Below are positions 43,418 through 54,096 of a stretch of DNA of 64,000 nt, piece after piece. Below the pieces are notes generated by a model, which was not told the origin of the DNA, ran no database searches, and saw only the letters and a list, made by a program, of their open reading frames with translations. Numbering within the stretch: position 1 is the first letter of the stretch; each line of letters starts with the position of its first letter. Where the stretch lies: positions 42,384 through 106,383 of the forward strand of contig JAILLF010000016.1 in NCBI GenBank assembly GCA_024693365.1, given 5' to 3'. This stretch comes from Acetatifactor sp. (GTDB taxonomy: Bacteria; Bacillota; Clostridia; Lachnospirales; Lachnospiraceae). Position numbers and translations under genes: made by a program.

Positions 43418-43975
43418 ATGATTTCTGCAGGTGATTTCAGAAATGGCATGACCATTGAATTGGATAATAACGTATTCCAGATTATTGAGTTCCAGCACGT
43501 AAAGCCTGGTAAGGGTGCTGCTTTCGTTCGTACGAAGCTGAAGAACATCAAGTCCGGAGGCGTTGTTGAGAGAACCTTCCGTCCTACCGAGAAGTGCCCT
43601 CAGGCGCGTATCGACAGAAAGGACATGCAGTATTCCTATTCCGATGGTGACCTTTTCTACTTCATGGATACCGAGACCTATGATCAGATCGCACTGAACG
43701 CTGAGACCGTTGGCGATGCGCTGAAGTTTGTTGTTGAGAATGAGGTTTGCAAGATCTGTTCTCACAACGGAAGCGTATTCTCCGTAGAGCCTCCTCTGTT
43801 CGTTGAGCTGACCATTACCGATACCGAGCCTGGCTTTAAGGGTGACACCGCTACCGGCGCAAGCAAGCCCGCAATCGTTGAGACCGGCGCGCAGGTTATG
43901 GTGCCTCTGTTCGTTGAGCAGGGCGACAAGATTAAGATCGACACCAGAACCGGCGAGTATCTGTCCAGAGTATAA
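43418..43975 (+). CDS. efp: Elongation factor P
   Basis: A 185-residue three-domain translation factor that rescues ribosomes stalled at polyproline stretches. The N-terminal KOW-like domain ends in the loop PGKGAAFVR, whose lysine reaches the peptidyl-transferase centre and may be modified. The two OB domains include ETYDQIALN and the C-terminal signature [25 protein letters not shown] precedes the ATG. It follows the aro genes, a common Firmicutes order, but a TTGAAA element near 43345 suggests its own promoter. A terminator follows. Confidence 0.96.
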   Translation: MISAGDFRNGMTIELDNNVFQIIEFQHVKPGKGAAFVRTKLKNIKSGGVVERTFRPTEKCPQARIDRKDMQYSYSDGDLFYFMDTETYDQIALNAETVGDALKFVVENEVCKICSHNGSVFSVEPPLFVELTITDTEPGFKGDTATGASKPAIVETGAQVMVPLFVEQGDKIKIDTRTGEYLSRV

Positions 43976-44017
43976 GCTTTATCTTTTCTGGAATCTGAAA
44001 TCGTAAGACAGACTTAT

Positions 44018-44055
44018 AAGACAATGAGTTCCCGCGGGGATTCATTGTCTTTTTG
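44018..44055 (+). terminator. Terminator after efp
   Basis: AGACAATGA and TCATTGTCT form a 9-bp stem, followed by five T residues. Confidence 0.85.
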
Positions 44056-44121
44056 TATTAAGAGATTCAGGGAAGAGTGACCGGAGGGGATGCCGGTCGC
44101 ATGCTTGGTAAAGGTTTTAGA

Positions 44122-45036
44122 ATGAATAAAAAGCAATTTGGAGAAAAAGTCAAGCACGGCTTGGAAGAGCGTTTTGAAGGAAATTTGGAAATTAAGCTGC
44201 AGGAGGTGAAGAAAAATAACGGAGTAACGCTTTTGGGGATCATGGTCAACGATGCGGAAAAGAACATTGCGCCGACCGTATATCTGGATGATTTATTTAA
44301 GGATTGGGAAAACGGAAGGACCATGGAGGACGTTCTGGACCTGTTGGAACGGAGCATCAGGTCAGGCATGCCAAGGAAGCGTATCGACATGGAGTTCTTT
44401 ACGGATTATGAAAAGGTTAAGGATAAGATATGTTATAAACTGGTCAACGGAGAGAAAAACAGGGAGCTCTTGGAAGAAATTCCGAATTTACCGTTCCTGG
44501 ATCTGGCCATTTGCTTCTTTTATCCCTTTTATCATGAAGAGATCGGACACGGCAGTATTTTAATCAGGAATGATCACTTAAAGAGCTGGGGCGTGACAGT
44601 GACGGACGTATGGAAGGCGGCCGAACGTAACACGAGGATTGCTTACCCGCAACAATGCTGTCCAATGGAAGAAGTGCTCTTGGAAATCACGGGAAAGAAG
44701 GCTAGAATTTGGCCTGCTTTGCCGGAAGGAAACGAGGAGGGACCCCTTGCAATGAAGATTCTGACCAACCGTCAGAGAGTTTTTGGGGCGGCAGTGATCC
44801 TGTATGACCGTTATCTAGAGGAACTGGCGGATTGCCTGGAGGGAAATTTTTATTTGCTGCCTTGTTCCATTCACGAGATGATCCTGCTTCCAGAGAAAGA
44901 AAACATGGAAAAAAGATTTTTGGAGAACATGGTGAGGGATTCAAATGAGAAGGTTGTCGAGGAACAGGAGTATCTGTCGAATCACGTCTATTTCTTTGAC
45001 AGAACGCGCAAAAGAGTGGAGATTGTCACCCCTTAA
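44122..45036 (+). CDS. DUF5688-family protein
   Basis: A 304-residue cytoplasmic protein resembling the DUF5688 family, found widely in Lachnospiraceae and of unknown function. Recognisable features are the N-terminal VKHGLEERF helix, NGVTLLGIMV, TVYLDDLFKDWENG and the C-terminal LLPCSIHEMILLPE segment with SNHVYFFDRTRK at the end. Earlier in-frame starts exist at 44077 and 44101; ATG at 44122 is chosen because AAAGG precedes it and family members begin close to the FxExV motif. It stands alone between the efp terminator and the tRNA. Confidence 0.75.
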   Translation: MNKKQFGEKVKHGLEERFEGNLEIKLQEVKKNNGVTLLGIMVNDAEKNIAPTVYLDDLFKDWENGRTMEDVLDLLERSIRSGMPRKRIDMEFFTDYEKVKDKICYKLVNGEKNRELLEEIPNLPFLDLAICFFYPFYHEEIGHGSILIRNDHLKSWGVTVTDVWKAAERNTRIAYPQQCCPMEEVLLEITGKKARIWPALPEGNEEGPLAMKILTNRQRVFGAAVILYDRYLEELADCLEGNFYLLPCSIHEMILLPEKENMEKRFLENMVRDSNEKVVEEQEYLSNHVYFFDRTRKRVEIVTP

Positions 45037-45101
45037 GATTTTATAAACAAAAGGCATTTGGAAAAATCAAGGTAGACATTCTCATAAAATTATGGTAGTA
45101 T

Positions 45102-45256
45102 AATCAAGGTGACGCAATTGAAAGATTTAATGTGGACATGCCGCTTGTCGGCAAAGACCGTTGCTTGCGACCGTAGTCTAATGGATAAAACGATGGCCTC
45201 CGACGCCGTTGTTGCAGGTTCGAGTCCTGTCGGTCGCACTGTGCGTCACCTTGATT
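45102..45256. repeat. 15-bp perfect inverted repeat flanking tRNA-Arg
   Basis: AATCAAGGTGACGCA at 45102-45116 is exactly complementary to TGCGTCACCTTGATT at 45242-45256. The left copy overlaps the apparent TATAAT (45099-45104). Confidence 0.85.
45167..45238 (+). tRNA. tRNA-Arg (anticodon CCG)
   Basis: The sequence folds as a full cloverleaf. The acceptor GCGACCG pairs with CGGTCGC, with discriminator A. The D arm starts GTCT with loop AATGGATA, and the anticodon stem ATGGC/GCCGT holds loop CTCCGAC (anticodon CCG, reading CGG). The T arm is GCAGG/CCTGT with TTCGAGT. The D stem has a C-A mismatch where close relatives have a C-G pair. CCA is not encoded. A TATAAT at 45099-45104 probably starts the transcript and a hairpin terminator follows. 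Confidence 0.95.
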
Positions 45257-45269
45257 TGATGGGAGGGGG

Positions 45270-45295
45270 TCGAGCGGTTTTACTGCTCGATTTTT
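45270..45295 (+). terminator. Terminator after tRNA-Arg
   Basis: TCGAGC at 45270-45275 and GCTCGA at 45285-45290 form the stem, followed by five T residues. Confidence 0.8.
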
Positions 45296-45318
45296 GACTA
45301 TTTTAATGCGAGGTTGTA

Positions 45319-46551
45319 ATGAAAGAGAAACTAAGAAACGCATGGAAAACTGCGGTGAAGAACGGAAAGTACGTTTTTCCGGTGATAGTATGTCTGGCGG
45401 TGGCGATTACGGTTGTGGTCGCATTGCGGGCAAAGGGCGTGCGCAACGAAGAACTGGAGAAGATCGGTGAGACGATCCAGTCCCCGACTCCACAGACGGA
45501 GTCTTCATCGGATCCTGCCAGTGACGAGGTCGCATTAAAGAAAAATGAGGATCCGCAGATCGAAGAAGTGATTCTAAAATACTATAATGCGCTTGCTGAC
45601 GGAGACGAAGCGGCACTGAATGCAATCTGTGACAAGATTGATGACATTTACATGCTCTGGTTCCTGGAGACTTCAAAGTACATTGAACATTATTCATTTA
45701 TTGAAATATACGTAAAGCCAGGATATGCGGAGGGTGAAACAATCGCCTACGTATACTTTAAGGCAAAATTGACCGGAAAGGATGCGGAATATCCTTCCCT
45801 GGCCCACCATTATATTTGCACGGCAGAGGACGGATCTTTGTATGTGAAGTTCTCAACGCTGTCCACGGAGCAGGAAGAGTACAAAATGAAAGTCAGCAAA
45901 CAGGCTGACGTATTAGAGCTGGTCAATCGCGTAAAGGTAGAATTTGACGAGCTTATGGAAGAACAGCCTGAGCTTCTCGCTTACATGGGAGACGTATCGG
46001 GAGAAGTCAAAAGCATGGTCGGCATAGAGATCAGCAGCCAAAAGGGAGATCCCGGGCAGGATGATCCCACGGAGCCGAGCGGTGATGGAAACGGTGAATC
46101 CGGTGAAGGTCAGGAGAGTAATCCTGATCAGCGTACGGAAGCTGACGTGGAAGAAATAACCTATGCCGTTGCATCCACGACGGTCAACGTCAGAAAGTCT
46201 GACAGCCAGAAGGCTGAAAAGCTGGGCAGACTGACGGGTGGAACGAAGGTACAGGTCCTTGAAGAGCTTGTGAACGGATGGACGAAAATTCTGTTTGAAA
46301 AGCAGGAAGGCTACGTGATGTCCAAGTACCTGAAGGTACAGGAATCTGCTTTGAAGTATACGCCCATCGGTAAGGTAAAGGCTCTGGATAACATCAACGT
46401 GCGTGCAGACGCAAGCACGGATTCCACAAAGATCGGAACTCTGGTAAAGGGAGACGAGGCAGACCTTTTGGAAGTGGAAGGGGAATGGTGCAAAATCAGC
46501 TTTAAGAACCAGATCGCTTACGTGAAGGCTGAGTACGTGGAGAGACAGTAA
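45319..46551 (+). CDS. Membrane-anchored double SH3b protein
   Basis: A 410-residue protein facing outward. One transmembrane helix lies at about 19-36. A Ser/Thr/Pro linker is followed by a middle domain (~75-215) whose pattern (IEEVILKYYNALADGDEAAL) suggests an NTF2-like fold. An acidic, Gly/Ser-rich linker and two bacterial SH3 domains follow: TTVNVRKSDSQKAEKLGRL with GWTKI and GYVMSKYL, then NINVRADASTDSTKIGTL with WCKISF and AYVKAEYV. SH3b domains bind peptidoglycan, so a wall-binding role is likely. It appears monocistronic. Confidence 0.85.
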   Translation: MKEKLRNAWKTAVKNGKYVFPVIVCLAVAITVVVALRAKGVRNEELEKIGETIQSPTPQTESSSDPASDEVALKKNEDPQIEEVILKYYNALADGDEAALNAICDKIDDIYMLWFLETSKYIEHYSFIEIYVKPGYAEGETIAYVYFKAKLTGKDAEYPSLAHHYICTAEDGSLYVKFSTLSTEQEEYKMKVSKQADVLELVNRVKVEFDELMEEQPELLAYMGDVSGEVKSMVGIEISSQKGDPGQDDPTEPSGDGNGESGEGQESNPDQRTEADVEEITYAVASTTVNVRKSDSQKAEKLGRLTGGTKVQVLEELVNGWTKILFEKQEGYVMSKYLKVQESALKYTPIGKVKALDNINVRADASTDSTKIGTLVKGDEADLLEVEGEWCKISFKNQIAYVKAEYVERQ

Positions 46552-46652
46552 GGCTTATTATGCGAGGGTATCATTGTATACAAGTATGTGATTTTGTGCA
46601 TTTTCCACAAAATTCACGCCAAAAATTTTACGCGTTAAATGGATAAAGTACA

Positions 46653-48137
<1,485 letters not shown>

Positions 48138-48198
48138 TAGTCGCAAGCAAAGCGAAGGACGTGAGCAAGTCACGCAGTCGCAAGCTTTGATTGAACAG

Positions 48199-48227
48199 AA
48201 CCCATGGCCTTCAGGCCATGGGTTTTT
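48199..48227 (+). terminator. Terminator after gdhA
   Basis: AACCCATGGCC and GGCCATGGGTT form an 11-bp stem around a three- to four-base loop, followed by T residues. Confidence 0.92.
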
Positions 48228-48263
48228 AAATTGTAACGGTTTGGTCAGGTATGCCATTTTGCA

Positions 48264-48292
48264 TTGACGTTCTTGCCGAAAAAGACTATTAT
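48264..48292 (+). promoter_or_regulatory. Promoter of the ADP-ribosylglycohydrolase gene
   Basis: TTGACG at 48264-48269 and TATTAT at 48287-48292 are 17 bases apart. An in-frame ATG at 48299 would fall on the transcription start, so the start at 48344 is used. Confidence 0.7.
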
Positions 48293-48343
48293 TGACATAT
48301 GGGGTTGTATCAAAAACCGTTAGGAAGAAGGGGGAATACACTG

Positions 48344-49534
48344 ATGTACGTCAATAAGATTCTTCAAAGATTCTACACGCAAAATGATACTGAGGTAAAT
48401 CCGGATCAGATCCGCGGATGCCTATATGGCGGCGCCGTTGGGAATGCACTTGGATTCTCCGTCGTGTTTATGGATGAAGAGCAGATTCGCGAGCGATATG
48501 GGGAAAAGGGAATTACGGAGTTCCAAATCGCCAGGGAAGGCGGTAAGGCCATGATTTCCGATGACACGCAGATGACTCTGTTTACCGCAAATGGACTTTT
48601 GGTGGCCGACACTAAGGCTAAGATTGGTAATATTCAGGTTTGGCCGAGAAGTTACGTTGCAATGGCTTATCAAGATTGGCTTCGCACGCAGGACATGTCC
48701 TATGAAGAGTACAGAAAGACCATGGAAGATCCGGAGGGCGGTGCACCGCATTGCGTATCCTGGCTTTCGGACGTCCCGGAGTTGTATTGCCGGAGACTTC
48801 CCGGAAATACTTGCCTTTCTGCATTAAAGATCAGAAAGAACAGCGGCTACGTTGCCGAGGATTACACGAAGGACGTTGTCAACAACAGTAAGGGTTGCGG
48901 CGGCGTAATGAGGATCGCGCCCCTTGGTTTGATGTATCATAAAATGAACACGCTTCGCCTGGACGGAGAGGGCGCCCAGATTGCGGCGATCACTCACGGA
49001 AATTCCCTGGGTTACATGCCTGCGGCGGTATTGACGCATATCATCAACCGCATTGTGTTCCCGAAGGAAAAGCTGACGCTAAAGCAGATTGTCATTGAAG
49101 CGATGAATAAGGCATGGCAGCTCTTCGAGGGAGATGAGCATCTGAAAGAATTTGCAGACATTATGGATCTGGCGATCAGCCTGTCAGAGAATGATGAATC
49201 TGATCAGGACAACATTCGCAAGATTGGTGAAGGCTGGGTGGCTGAAGAAACGCTTGCAATTGCCGTTTACTGCGCGCTCCGCCATCAGGATAATTTCTCG
49301 GATGGCATTATTGCGGCGGTAAATCACGCCGGTGACAGCGATTCTACGGGCGCGATCGCAGGAAACATTTTGGGAGCGCTTTTAGGGTATGAAGCCATGG
49401 AGGAGAAGTGGAAGAAGAATCTGGAGCTTTCCGACGTGATCATGGAGATTGCCGATGACATGTGCCTTTGGATCCAGATGGCCGACAAGAGTAGCTTTGA
49501 TGATCTAAAGTGGATGAAGAAGTACTACAGATAA
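48344..49534 (+). CDS. ADP-ribosylglycohydrolase family protein
   Basis: A 396-residue all-helical hydrolase of the DraG/ARH family, which removes ADP-ribose from proteins or small molecules. Metal-binding motifs are GCLYGGAVGNALGF near residue 23, ISDDTQMTLFTANG near 70 and the C-terminal HAGDSDSTGAIAGNILGALLG near 331. NNSKGCGGVMRIAPLG is also characteristic. AAGGGGGAA precedes the ATG. No ADP-ribosyltransferase is nearby, so the target is unknown. The gene stands alone. Confidence 0.92.
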   Translation: MYVNKILQRFYTQNDTEVNPDQIRGCLYGGAVGNALGFSVVFMDEEQIRERYGEKGITEFQIAREGGKAMISDDTQMTLFTANGLLVADTKAKIGNIQVWPRSYVAMAYQDWLRTQDMSYEEYRKTMEDPEGGAPHCVSWLSDVPELYCRRLPGNTCLSALKIRKNSGYVAEDYTKDVVNNSKGCGGVMRIAPLGLMYHKMNTLRLDGEGAQIAAITHGNSLGYMPAAVLTHIINRIVFPKEKLTLKQIVIEAMNKAWQLFEGDEHLKEFADIMDLAISLSENDESDQDNIRKIGEGWVAEETLAIAVYCALRHQDNFSDGIIAAVNHAGDSDSTGAIAGNILGALLGYEAMEEKWKKNLELSDVIMEIADDMCLWIQMADKSSFDDLKWMKKYYR

Positions 49535-49590
49535 GAGGAATACGGATAAGAATACTGCGGACAAAGAGCTTTAAAGATTGGAAATAATAA

Positions 49591-49618
49591 AAGGCGGTGG
49601 GTTTTCACTCACCGCCTT
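49591..49618. terminator. Hairpin between convergent genes
   Basis: AAGGCGGTG and CACCGCCTT form a 9-bp stem. The A-rich left side gives a T run for leftward transcription, so it mainly serves the minus-strand gene. Confidence 0.75.
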
Positions 49619-49633
49619 CATTCATGGCCTGAT

Positions 49634-49822
49634 CTAGAATGCTTCTGCCTGCTCTGACTGGCTTAATTCCTTTTGCTTTGCGATGCGCTTATAGGCATCA
49701 ACGTATTTGTCATAGATTTCTTCGGGCGCCAGACCTGAGAGGGTTAGCTCTTCAAGGTAAAGCATGGTCAATGCTTCCACTTCGTTAGAGGGAAATCCGG
49801 GTTTGTTCATCGCATCCATCAT
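49634..49822 (-). CDS. Small conserved-looking helical protein
   Basis: A 62-residue protein beginning MMDAMNKPGFPSNEVE, then amphipathic helices (ALTMLYLEELTLSGLAPEEI and YDKYVDAYKRIAKQK). No signal peptide or domain is recognised. The start at 49822 follows AAGGAG; the longer frame from 49861 is not needed. A consensus promoter and a terminator on the same strand support it as a real monocistronic gene. It may be a small regulator or adaptor; function is unknown. Confidence 0.75.
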   Translation of the reverse strand: MMDAMNKPGFPSNEVEALTMLYLEELTLSGLAPEEIYDKYVDAYKRIAKQKELSQSEQAEAF

Positions 49823-49875
49823 AAGAAAGCTCCTTTCTTTGAACTTGATTATTGTTTTCAAGTTCCATTAACAAC

Positions 49876-49904
49876 ATTATAAAGAATTCTTTCAAAATAT
49901 TCAA
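49876..49904 (-). promoter_or_regulatory. Promoter of the small minus-strand gene
   Basis: On the minus strand TTGAAT (49899-49904) and TATAAT (49876-49881) are 17 bases apart. Confidence 0.7.
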
Positions 49905-50042
49905 CTACAAATAAATCGCAAAAGGTTTTTTTCATGGAGGAAAAAAGAAAAATGCTGATCGCAAAGGAAAACCGTAAAAGATGGCTGGAATAGACAAAAA
50001 AGGCTATTGTGTCTGGGCATGCTTGTTGAATCAAGCTAGCGT

Positions 50043-50072
50043 TTGACTTTCCCATGGGGTACGTGCTATACT
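50043..50072 (+). promoter_or_regulatory. Promoter of thrH
   Basis: TTGACT at 50043-50048 and TATACT at 50067-50072 are 18 bases apart. Confidence 0.7.
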
Positions 50073-50116
50073 AATTCTTGTGTTTTGACAGCTATGAGAA
50101 AGTGGAGGAAGAAAGA

Positions 50117-50722
50117 ATGAATGTCGTATGTTTGGACCTGGAGGGAGTATTGGTGCCGGAGATCTGGATCGCGTTTTCTGAGGCCAGCGGAATTCCGGAG
50201 CTGAAGAGAACGACCAGGGACGAGCCGGATTATGATAAATTGATGCGTTGGAGAATTGGTATCTTAAAGGAGCATGGCCTTGGATTAAAAGAGATCCAGG
50301 AAACCATCGCAAAGATCGATCCCATGCCCGGCGCAAAGGAGTTTTTGGATGAGCTTCGCAGCATCACGCAGGTGATCATCATCAGCGATACTTTTTCCCA
50401 GTTTGCCGGCCCTCTGATGAAGAAACTTGGATGGCCAACCATCTTCTGTAATGAATTGGAGGTTGGCGAAAACGGTGAGATCACGGGATTCAAGATGCGC
50501 TGCGAACAGTCCAAGCTGACCACGGTAAAGGCGCTTCAGTCGATCGGTTTTGACACGATTGCCAGCGGTGACAGCCATAATGACCTTGGCATGATTCTTG
50601 CCAGCAAGGCAGGATTCCTGTTCCGCAGCACGGAGCAGATCAAGAAGGATCATCCGGAGCTTGAGGCATTTGAAACCTATGAAGAGCTTATGACGGCAAT
50701 CAAAAAGGCCATAAGCGAATAA
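50117..50722 (+). CDS. thrH: ThrH phosphoserine phosphatase/homoserine phosphotransferase
   Basis: A 201-residue HAD-superfamily enzyme. The nucleophile motif is CLDLEGVLVPEIW, where DLEG is characteristic of ThrH. TTRDEPDYDKLM, SDTFSQFAGPLMKKLG and SGDSHNDLGM complete the active site. ThrH hydrolyses phosphoserine and can transfer its phosphate to homoserine, feeding serine and threonine synthesis. GGAGGAAG precedes the ATG at 50117. It is monocistronic; thrC and metA lie further downstream, so homoserine metabolism is well represented here. Confidence 0.93.
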   Translation: MNVVCLDLEGVLVPEIWIAFSEASGIPELKRTTRDEPDYDKLMRWRIGILKEHGLGLKEIQETIAKIDPMPGAKEFLDELRSITQVIIISDTFSQFAGPLMKKLGWPTIFCNELEVGENGEITGFKMRCEQSKLTTVKALQSIGFDTIASGDSHNDLGMILASKAGFLFRSTEQIKKDHPELEAFETYEELMTAIKKAISE

Positions 50723-50729
50723 TAACGGA

Positions 50730-50764
50730 AAGGCCCATGGCGTGCTAAAACGCCGTGGGCTTTT
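50730..50764 (+). terminator. Terminator after thrH
   Basis: GCCCATGGCG and CGCCGTGGGC form a 10-bp stem with one G-T pair, followed by four T residues. Confidence 0.85.
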
Positions 50765-50785
50765 CGGGTAAGTAAAGGGGAGCCT

Positions 50786-51259
50786 ATGGAGAACGTGCTC
50801 ACGGCCTACGTAGATGGAAGCTATAATGACGAGATCAAGCGATACGCCTTTGGATGCGTATTTTTGCCGCCTCAGGGAGGCATTTATCTGGCCATGGGAA
50901 ACGGTGAAAATCCGGAGACCGTGTCCATGCGCAACGTAACTGGGGAAATGCTTGGCGCAATGTATGCCGTGAAGACGGCCATGAAGAATGGGTTTACCGC
51001 CGTTGAGATATACTATGACTATGAGGGCATCGAAAAGTGGGTGACCGGAGCGTGGAAGGCAAAGAAGGAGCATACGCAAAAGTACGCAAAGGCAATGCGT
51101 GAGTGGGGAACGCAGATCCGTATCAGTTTTCACAAGGTAACGGCCCACGCAAAGGTGGAATACAATGAACTTGCTGACAAGACGGCCAAGAGAGGCCTGG
51201 AGGAAAGCAAGGGGATTCCGCCCATTCGCATGCTAGAGGAATTGGAAACATGGAACTGA
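50786..51259 (+). CDS. rnhA: Ribonuclease HI family protein
   Basis: A 157-residue nuclease that cuts RNA in RNA-DNA hybrids. The acidic active-site residues are visible: Asp in AYVDGSYN (residues 7-14), Glu in TGEMLGAMYA, Asp in YYDYEGIEKW and Asp in YNELADKTAKR. The second segment is more like the Clostridial RNase H subgroup than the E. coli enzyme. AAAGGGGAGCC precedes the ATG. Its last ten bases overlap the pseudouridine synthase gene, and it starts a three-gene nucleic-acid unit with rluF and ligA. Confidence 0.9.
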   Translation: MENVLTAYVDGSYNDEIKRYAFGCVFLPPQGGIYLAMGNGENPETVSMRNVTGEMLGAMYAVKTAMKNGFTAVEIYYDYEGIEKWVTGAWKAKKEHTQKYAKAMREWGTQIRISFHKVTAHAKVEYNELADKTAKRGLEESKGIPPIRMLEELETWN

Positions 51260-52068
51260 CAAGGTTGAACAAGTATCTTGCGTCCTGCGGCGTCTGCTCC
51301 AGAAGGGACGCGGACAAGCTAATCGAAGACGGCCTGGTTTTGGTGAACGGGATGCCTGCACAGATGGGCATGATGGTGGATGGCACCGAAGAGATTTTCT
51401 GCAGGGGCAGGAAGGTTGGCGGACAGGAGAAAAAGGTGCTTCTCTTGTATCATAAGCCGGCAGGCGTCACCTGTACGGAGAAAGATGACCATGCGGAGCG
51501 CACCATCCGGACGGAGGTCAAGTATCCCGTCCGCGTCACGTATGCAGGACGACTTGACAAGGAATCCAAGGGATTGTTGCTCCTGACAAATGACGGAGAT
51601 CTCATTGAAGAGATGATGCGCGGGGCGAACGGTCATGAAAAGGAATACGCCGTCAGGGTAAACAAGCCCATCTTGGCTTCGGACCTCAAAAAGATGGCAG
51701 ACGGACTTTACCTAGAGGATCTGAACGTGACAACCAGACCCTGCAGAACAAGAAAGACGGGAGACAAAACGTTTCGCATTACGCTGACGCAGGGATTGAA
51801 CCGTCAGATCAGAAGAATGTGCGAGGCACTTGGGTACAGGGTTGTGAATCTGATCCGGCTTCGCGTCGTGAATCTGGAACTGGGAGACCTTCCCGAGGGA
51901 CAGTGGAGGGAAGCAAGCGAGGAAGAGATTACGGCCCTCTGGGAAGCGTTAAGAATCGGAAATCAAGAAATGAAAAAAGAGGATGGGGAAAAGCATGGAC
52001 GAAGAGAAGAACGTGCAGGCAGAATACCAAACGAAGGCCGGAGACGACAGCCAGGACAAAAAGATTGA
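51250..52068 (+). CDS. RluF/RluB-type rRNA pseudouridine synthase
   Basis: A 272-residue pseudouridine synthase. An S4 RNA-binding domain (RLNKYLASCGVCSRRDADKLI, residues 5-25) is followed by the RsuA-family catalytic core with AGRLDKESKGLLLLTNDGDL, whose aspartate attacks uridine, and QGLNRQIRRMCEALGY. It resembles RluF (23S U2604) more than RluB, but the target is not certain. The C-terminus has a basic tail that overlaps the start of ligA by 74 bases. It is translationally linked to rnhA and ligA. Confidence 0.9.
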   Translation: MELTRLNKYLASCGVCSRRDADKLIEDGLVLVNGMPAQMGMMVDGTEEIFCRGRKVGGQEKKVLLLYHKPAGVTCTEKDDHAERTIRTEVKYPVRVTYAGRLDKESKGLLLLTNDGDLIEEMMRGANGHEKEYAVRVNKPILASDLKKMADGLYLEDLNVTTRPCRTRKTGDKTFRITLTQGLNRQIRRMCEALGYRVVNLIRLRVVNLELGDLPEGQWREASEEEITALWEALRIGNQEMKKEDGEKHGRREERAGRIPNEGRRRQPGQKD

Positions 52069-54043
52069 ACGGATCAAGGAATTGGTTCCTATGCTGAGCC
52101 GCGCAGCCATGGCGTATTATGCGGAAGACCGCGAAATCATGAGTAATCTGGAGTATGACAGATTATATGACGAATTGGTCATGCTGGAAAAGGAGACGGG
52201 GCTTGTCATGGCAGGGTCTCCTACGGTGAAGGTTGGCTATGAGGCCGTGGATTTTTTGCCGAAGGAGCGTCACGCAGCACCCATGTTGTCTCTGGACAAG
52301 ACTAAGAGCAGGGAAGAATTGAGAAGCTGGCTGCAGGGCCATGCGGGCGTACTCAGCTGGAAGCTGGACGGATTAACCATCGTATTGACGTATCAGGGCG
52401 GACGGCTTGCCAAAGCCGTAACGCGCGGAAACGGCGAGGTGGGTGAGGTGATCACGGCCAATGCCAGGACGTTTGTCAATCTGCCGGCCGTCATACCATT
52501 TCAAGGAAATTTGGTGCTTCGGGGAGAAGCAATCATCACCTATTCTGATTTTGAAAAGATTAATGCCAAGATACCGGAAGAAGGCGAGAAGTATAAAAAT
52601 CCCAGAAATCTGTGCAGCGGTTCCGTAAGGCAGCTGGACAGCAGGATCACGGCGGAGCGGAGCGTTAGGTTTTATGCGTTTTCTTTGGTGGAAGCCGTGG
52701 ATGAGGAAGGTACGGCCAAGGATTTTGACAATTCGCGCCTGGCGGAGTTCCGGTTTTTGAAGGAACAGGGCTTTACCGTTGTGGAACATTTCCTGGTGAC
52801 GGAGGATACAATCATAAATCAGATCGAGGACTTTGAAAAACGCATTGATTCCGTCGACGAGCCTTCAGACGGACTGGTTCTGACCTATGAGGACGTAGCC
52901 TACGGACGAAGTCTTGGCAGGACGGCAAAGTTTCCGAGGCATTCCATTGCATTCAAGTGGGCGGATGAGCTTCGCGAGACGACGCTTACGGAGGTGGAGT
53001 GGAGTCCGAGCCGTACCGGACTGATCAATCCCGTTGCCATTTTTGAACCGGTGGAACTGGAAGGAACGACCGTGAGCCGTGCTTCCGTGCACAACGTCAG
53101 CGTTGTACGGGCCCTGCGCCTTGGCATCGGCGATAAGGTCACGGTGTATAAGGCCAACATGATTATCCCGCAGATTTCAGAGAACCTGACCTGCAGCGAT
53201 ACGCTGGAGATACCGAAAACATGTCCCGTGTGCGGGGCTCCTACGGAGATCCGGCAGACCGGGGAAGCGCAGGCGCTTTACTGCACGAATGAGAAATGCC
53301 CTGCGAAGCAGATCGGAAGCTTTGTGCTTTTTGTCAGCCGGGATGCCATGAACGTGGACGGATTGTCCGAGGCAACTCTTGAGAAGCTGGTAGATCTGGG
53401 ATTTGTCAAGGAATTTGCGGATCTGTTTGCCCTGGAAAGCCATCGTGCAGAGATCGCGGCGATGGAAGGTTTTGGTGAGAAATCCTGCCAGAATCTCTTG
53501 GACGGCATTGAGAAGGCCAGAACGACGACCATGCCGAGGATCATTTACTCCTTAGGCATTGTTAATATTGGTCTTGCAAATGCGAAGTTGCTTTGCAAGC
53601 GGTTTGGATATGACTTGGACCAGCTTATGAATGCCAGTGAGGAAGACTTGAGTGCCATTGACGGGATCGGCGAGGTGATTGCAAGGTCCTACGTGGAATA
53701 CATGTCGGACGAAGAGAATCGCGAAAAGCTGCTTCGGCTCGTAAAAGAACTGAACGTGGAAAAGCCGCAGGAAAACGCAATGGAGCAGACGTTGGAAGGA
53801 AAATCCTTTGTCGTGACCGGAAGCCTTGTGCATTATGCAAGCCGCAATGACCTGAAGGATGAGATCGAGGCAAGGGGCGGCAAGGTGACGGGAAGCGTTA
53901 CCGGAAAGACGGAATGCCTGATCAATAATGACGTTACGTCAAATTCCACGAAAAATCAAAAGGCTAAGGAACTGGGAGTGAAAATTCTTTCGGAAGATGA
54001 ATTCCTTGCCACGTATTTTGGCCGAAAGGACGGCGAAAGCTAA
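51995..54043 (+). CDS. ligA: NAD-dependent DNA ligase
   Basis: A 682-residue replicative and repair ligase. The adenylation domain has SWKLDGL with the nucleophilic lysine of Kx[11 protein letters not shown] and [22 protein letters not shown] follows. An OB fold, a four-cysteine zinc finger (CPVCGAP, then CTNEKCPAK), helix-hairpin-helix repeats (GFGEKS and IDGIGEVIA) and a C-terminal BRCT domain ([19 protein letters not shown]) complete the standard order. The start at 51995 follows GGGGA and lies inside rluF in another frame; 51983 is less likely. Confidence 0.96.
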   Translation: MDEEKNVQAEYQTKAGDDSQDKKIERIKELVPMLSRAAMAYYAEDREIMSNLEYDRLYDELVMLEKETGLVMAGSPTVKVGYEAVDFLPKERHAAPMLSLDKTKSREELRSWLQGHAGVLSWKLDGLTIVLTYQGGRLAKAVTRGNGEVGEVITANARTFVNLPAVIPFQGNLVLRGEAIITYSDFEKINAKIPEEGEKYKNPRNLCSGSVRQLDSRITAERSVRFYAFSLVEAVDEEGTAKDFDNSRLAEFRFLKEQGFTVVEHFLVTEDTIINQIEDFEKRIDSVDEPSDGLVLTYEDVAYGRSLGRTAKFPRHSIAFKWADELRETTLTEVEWSPSRTGLINPVAIFEPVELEGTTVSRASVHNVSVVRALRLGIGDKVTVYKANMIIPQISENLTCSDTLEIPKTCPVCGAPTEIRQTGEAQALYCTNEKCPAKQIGSFVLFVSRDAMNVDGLSEATLEKLVDLGFVKEFADLFALESHRAEIAAMEGFGEKSCQNLLDGIEKARTTTMPRIIYSLGIVNIGLANAKLLCKRFGYDLDQLMNASEEDLSAIDGIGEVIARSYVEYMSDEENREKLLRLVKELNVEKPQENAMEQTLEGKSFVVTGSLVHYASRNDLKDEIEARGGKVTGSVTGKTECLINNDVTSNSTKNQKAKELGVKILSEDEFLATYFGRKDGES

Positions 54044-54096
54044 GCCTGTGGGCGTTTCACATATTTTTATATCATAAAGAAATCGAGGAAACAAAA

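Noticed and set aside
45109..45297. 62-codon frame across tRNA-Arg
   Set aside because: It reads straight through the tRNA; the cloverleaf explains the sequence.
54044..54096. SAM riboswitch or T-box ahead of metA
   Set aside because: The 53-base leader is too short and shows neither the conserved S-box cores nor a T-box motif.
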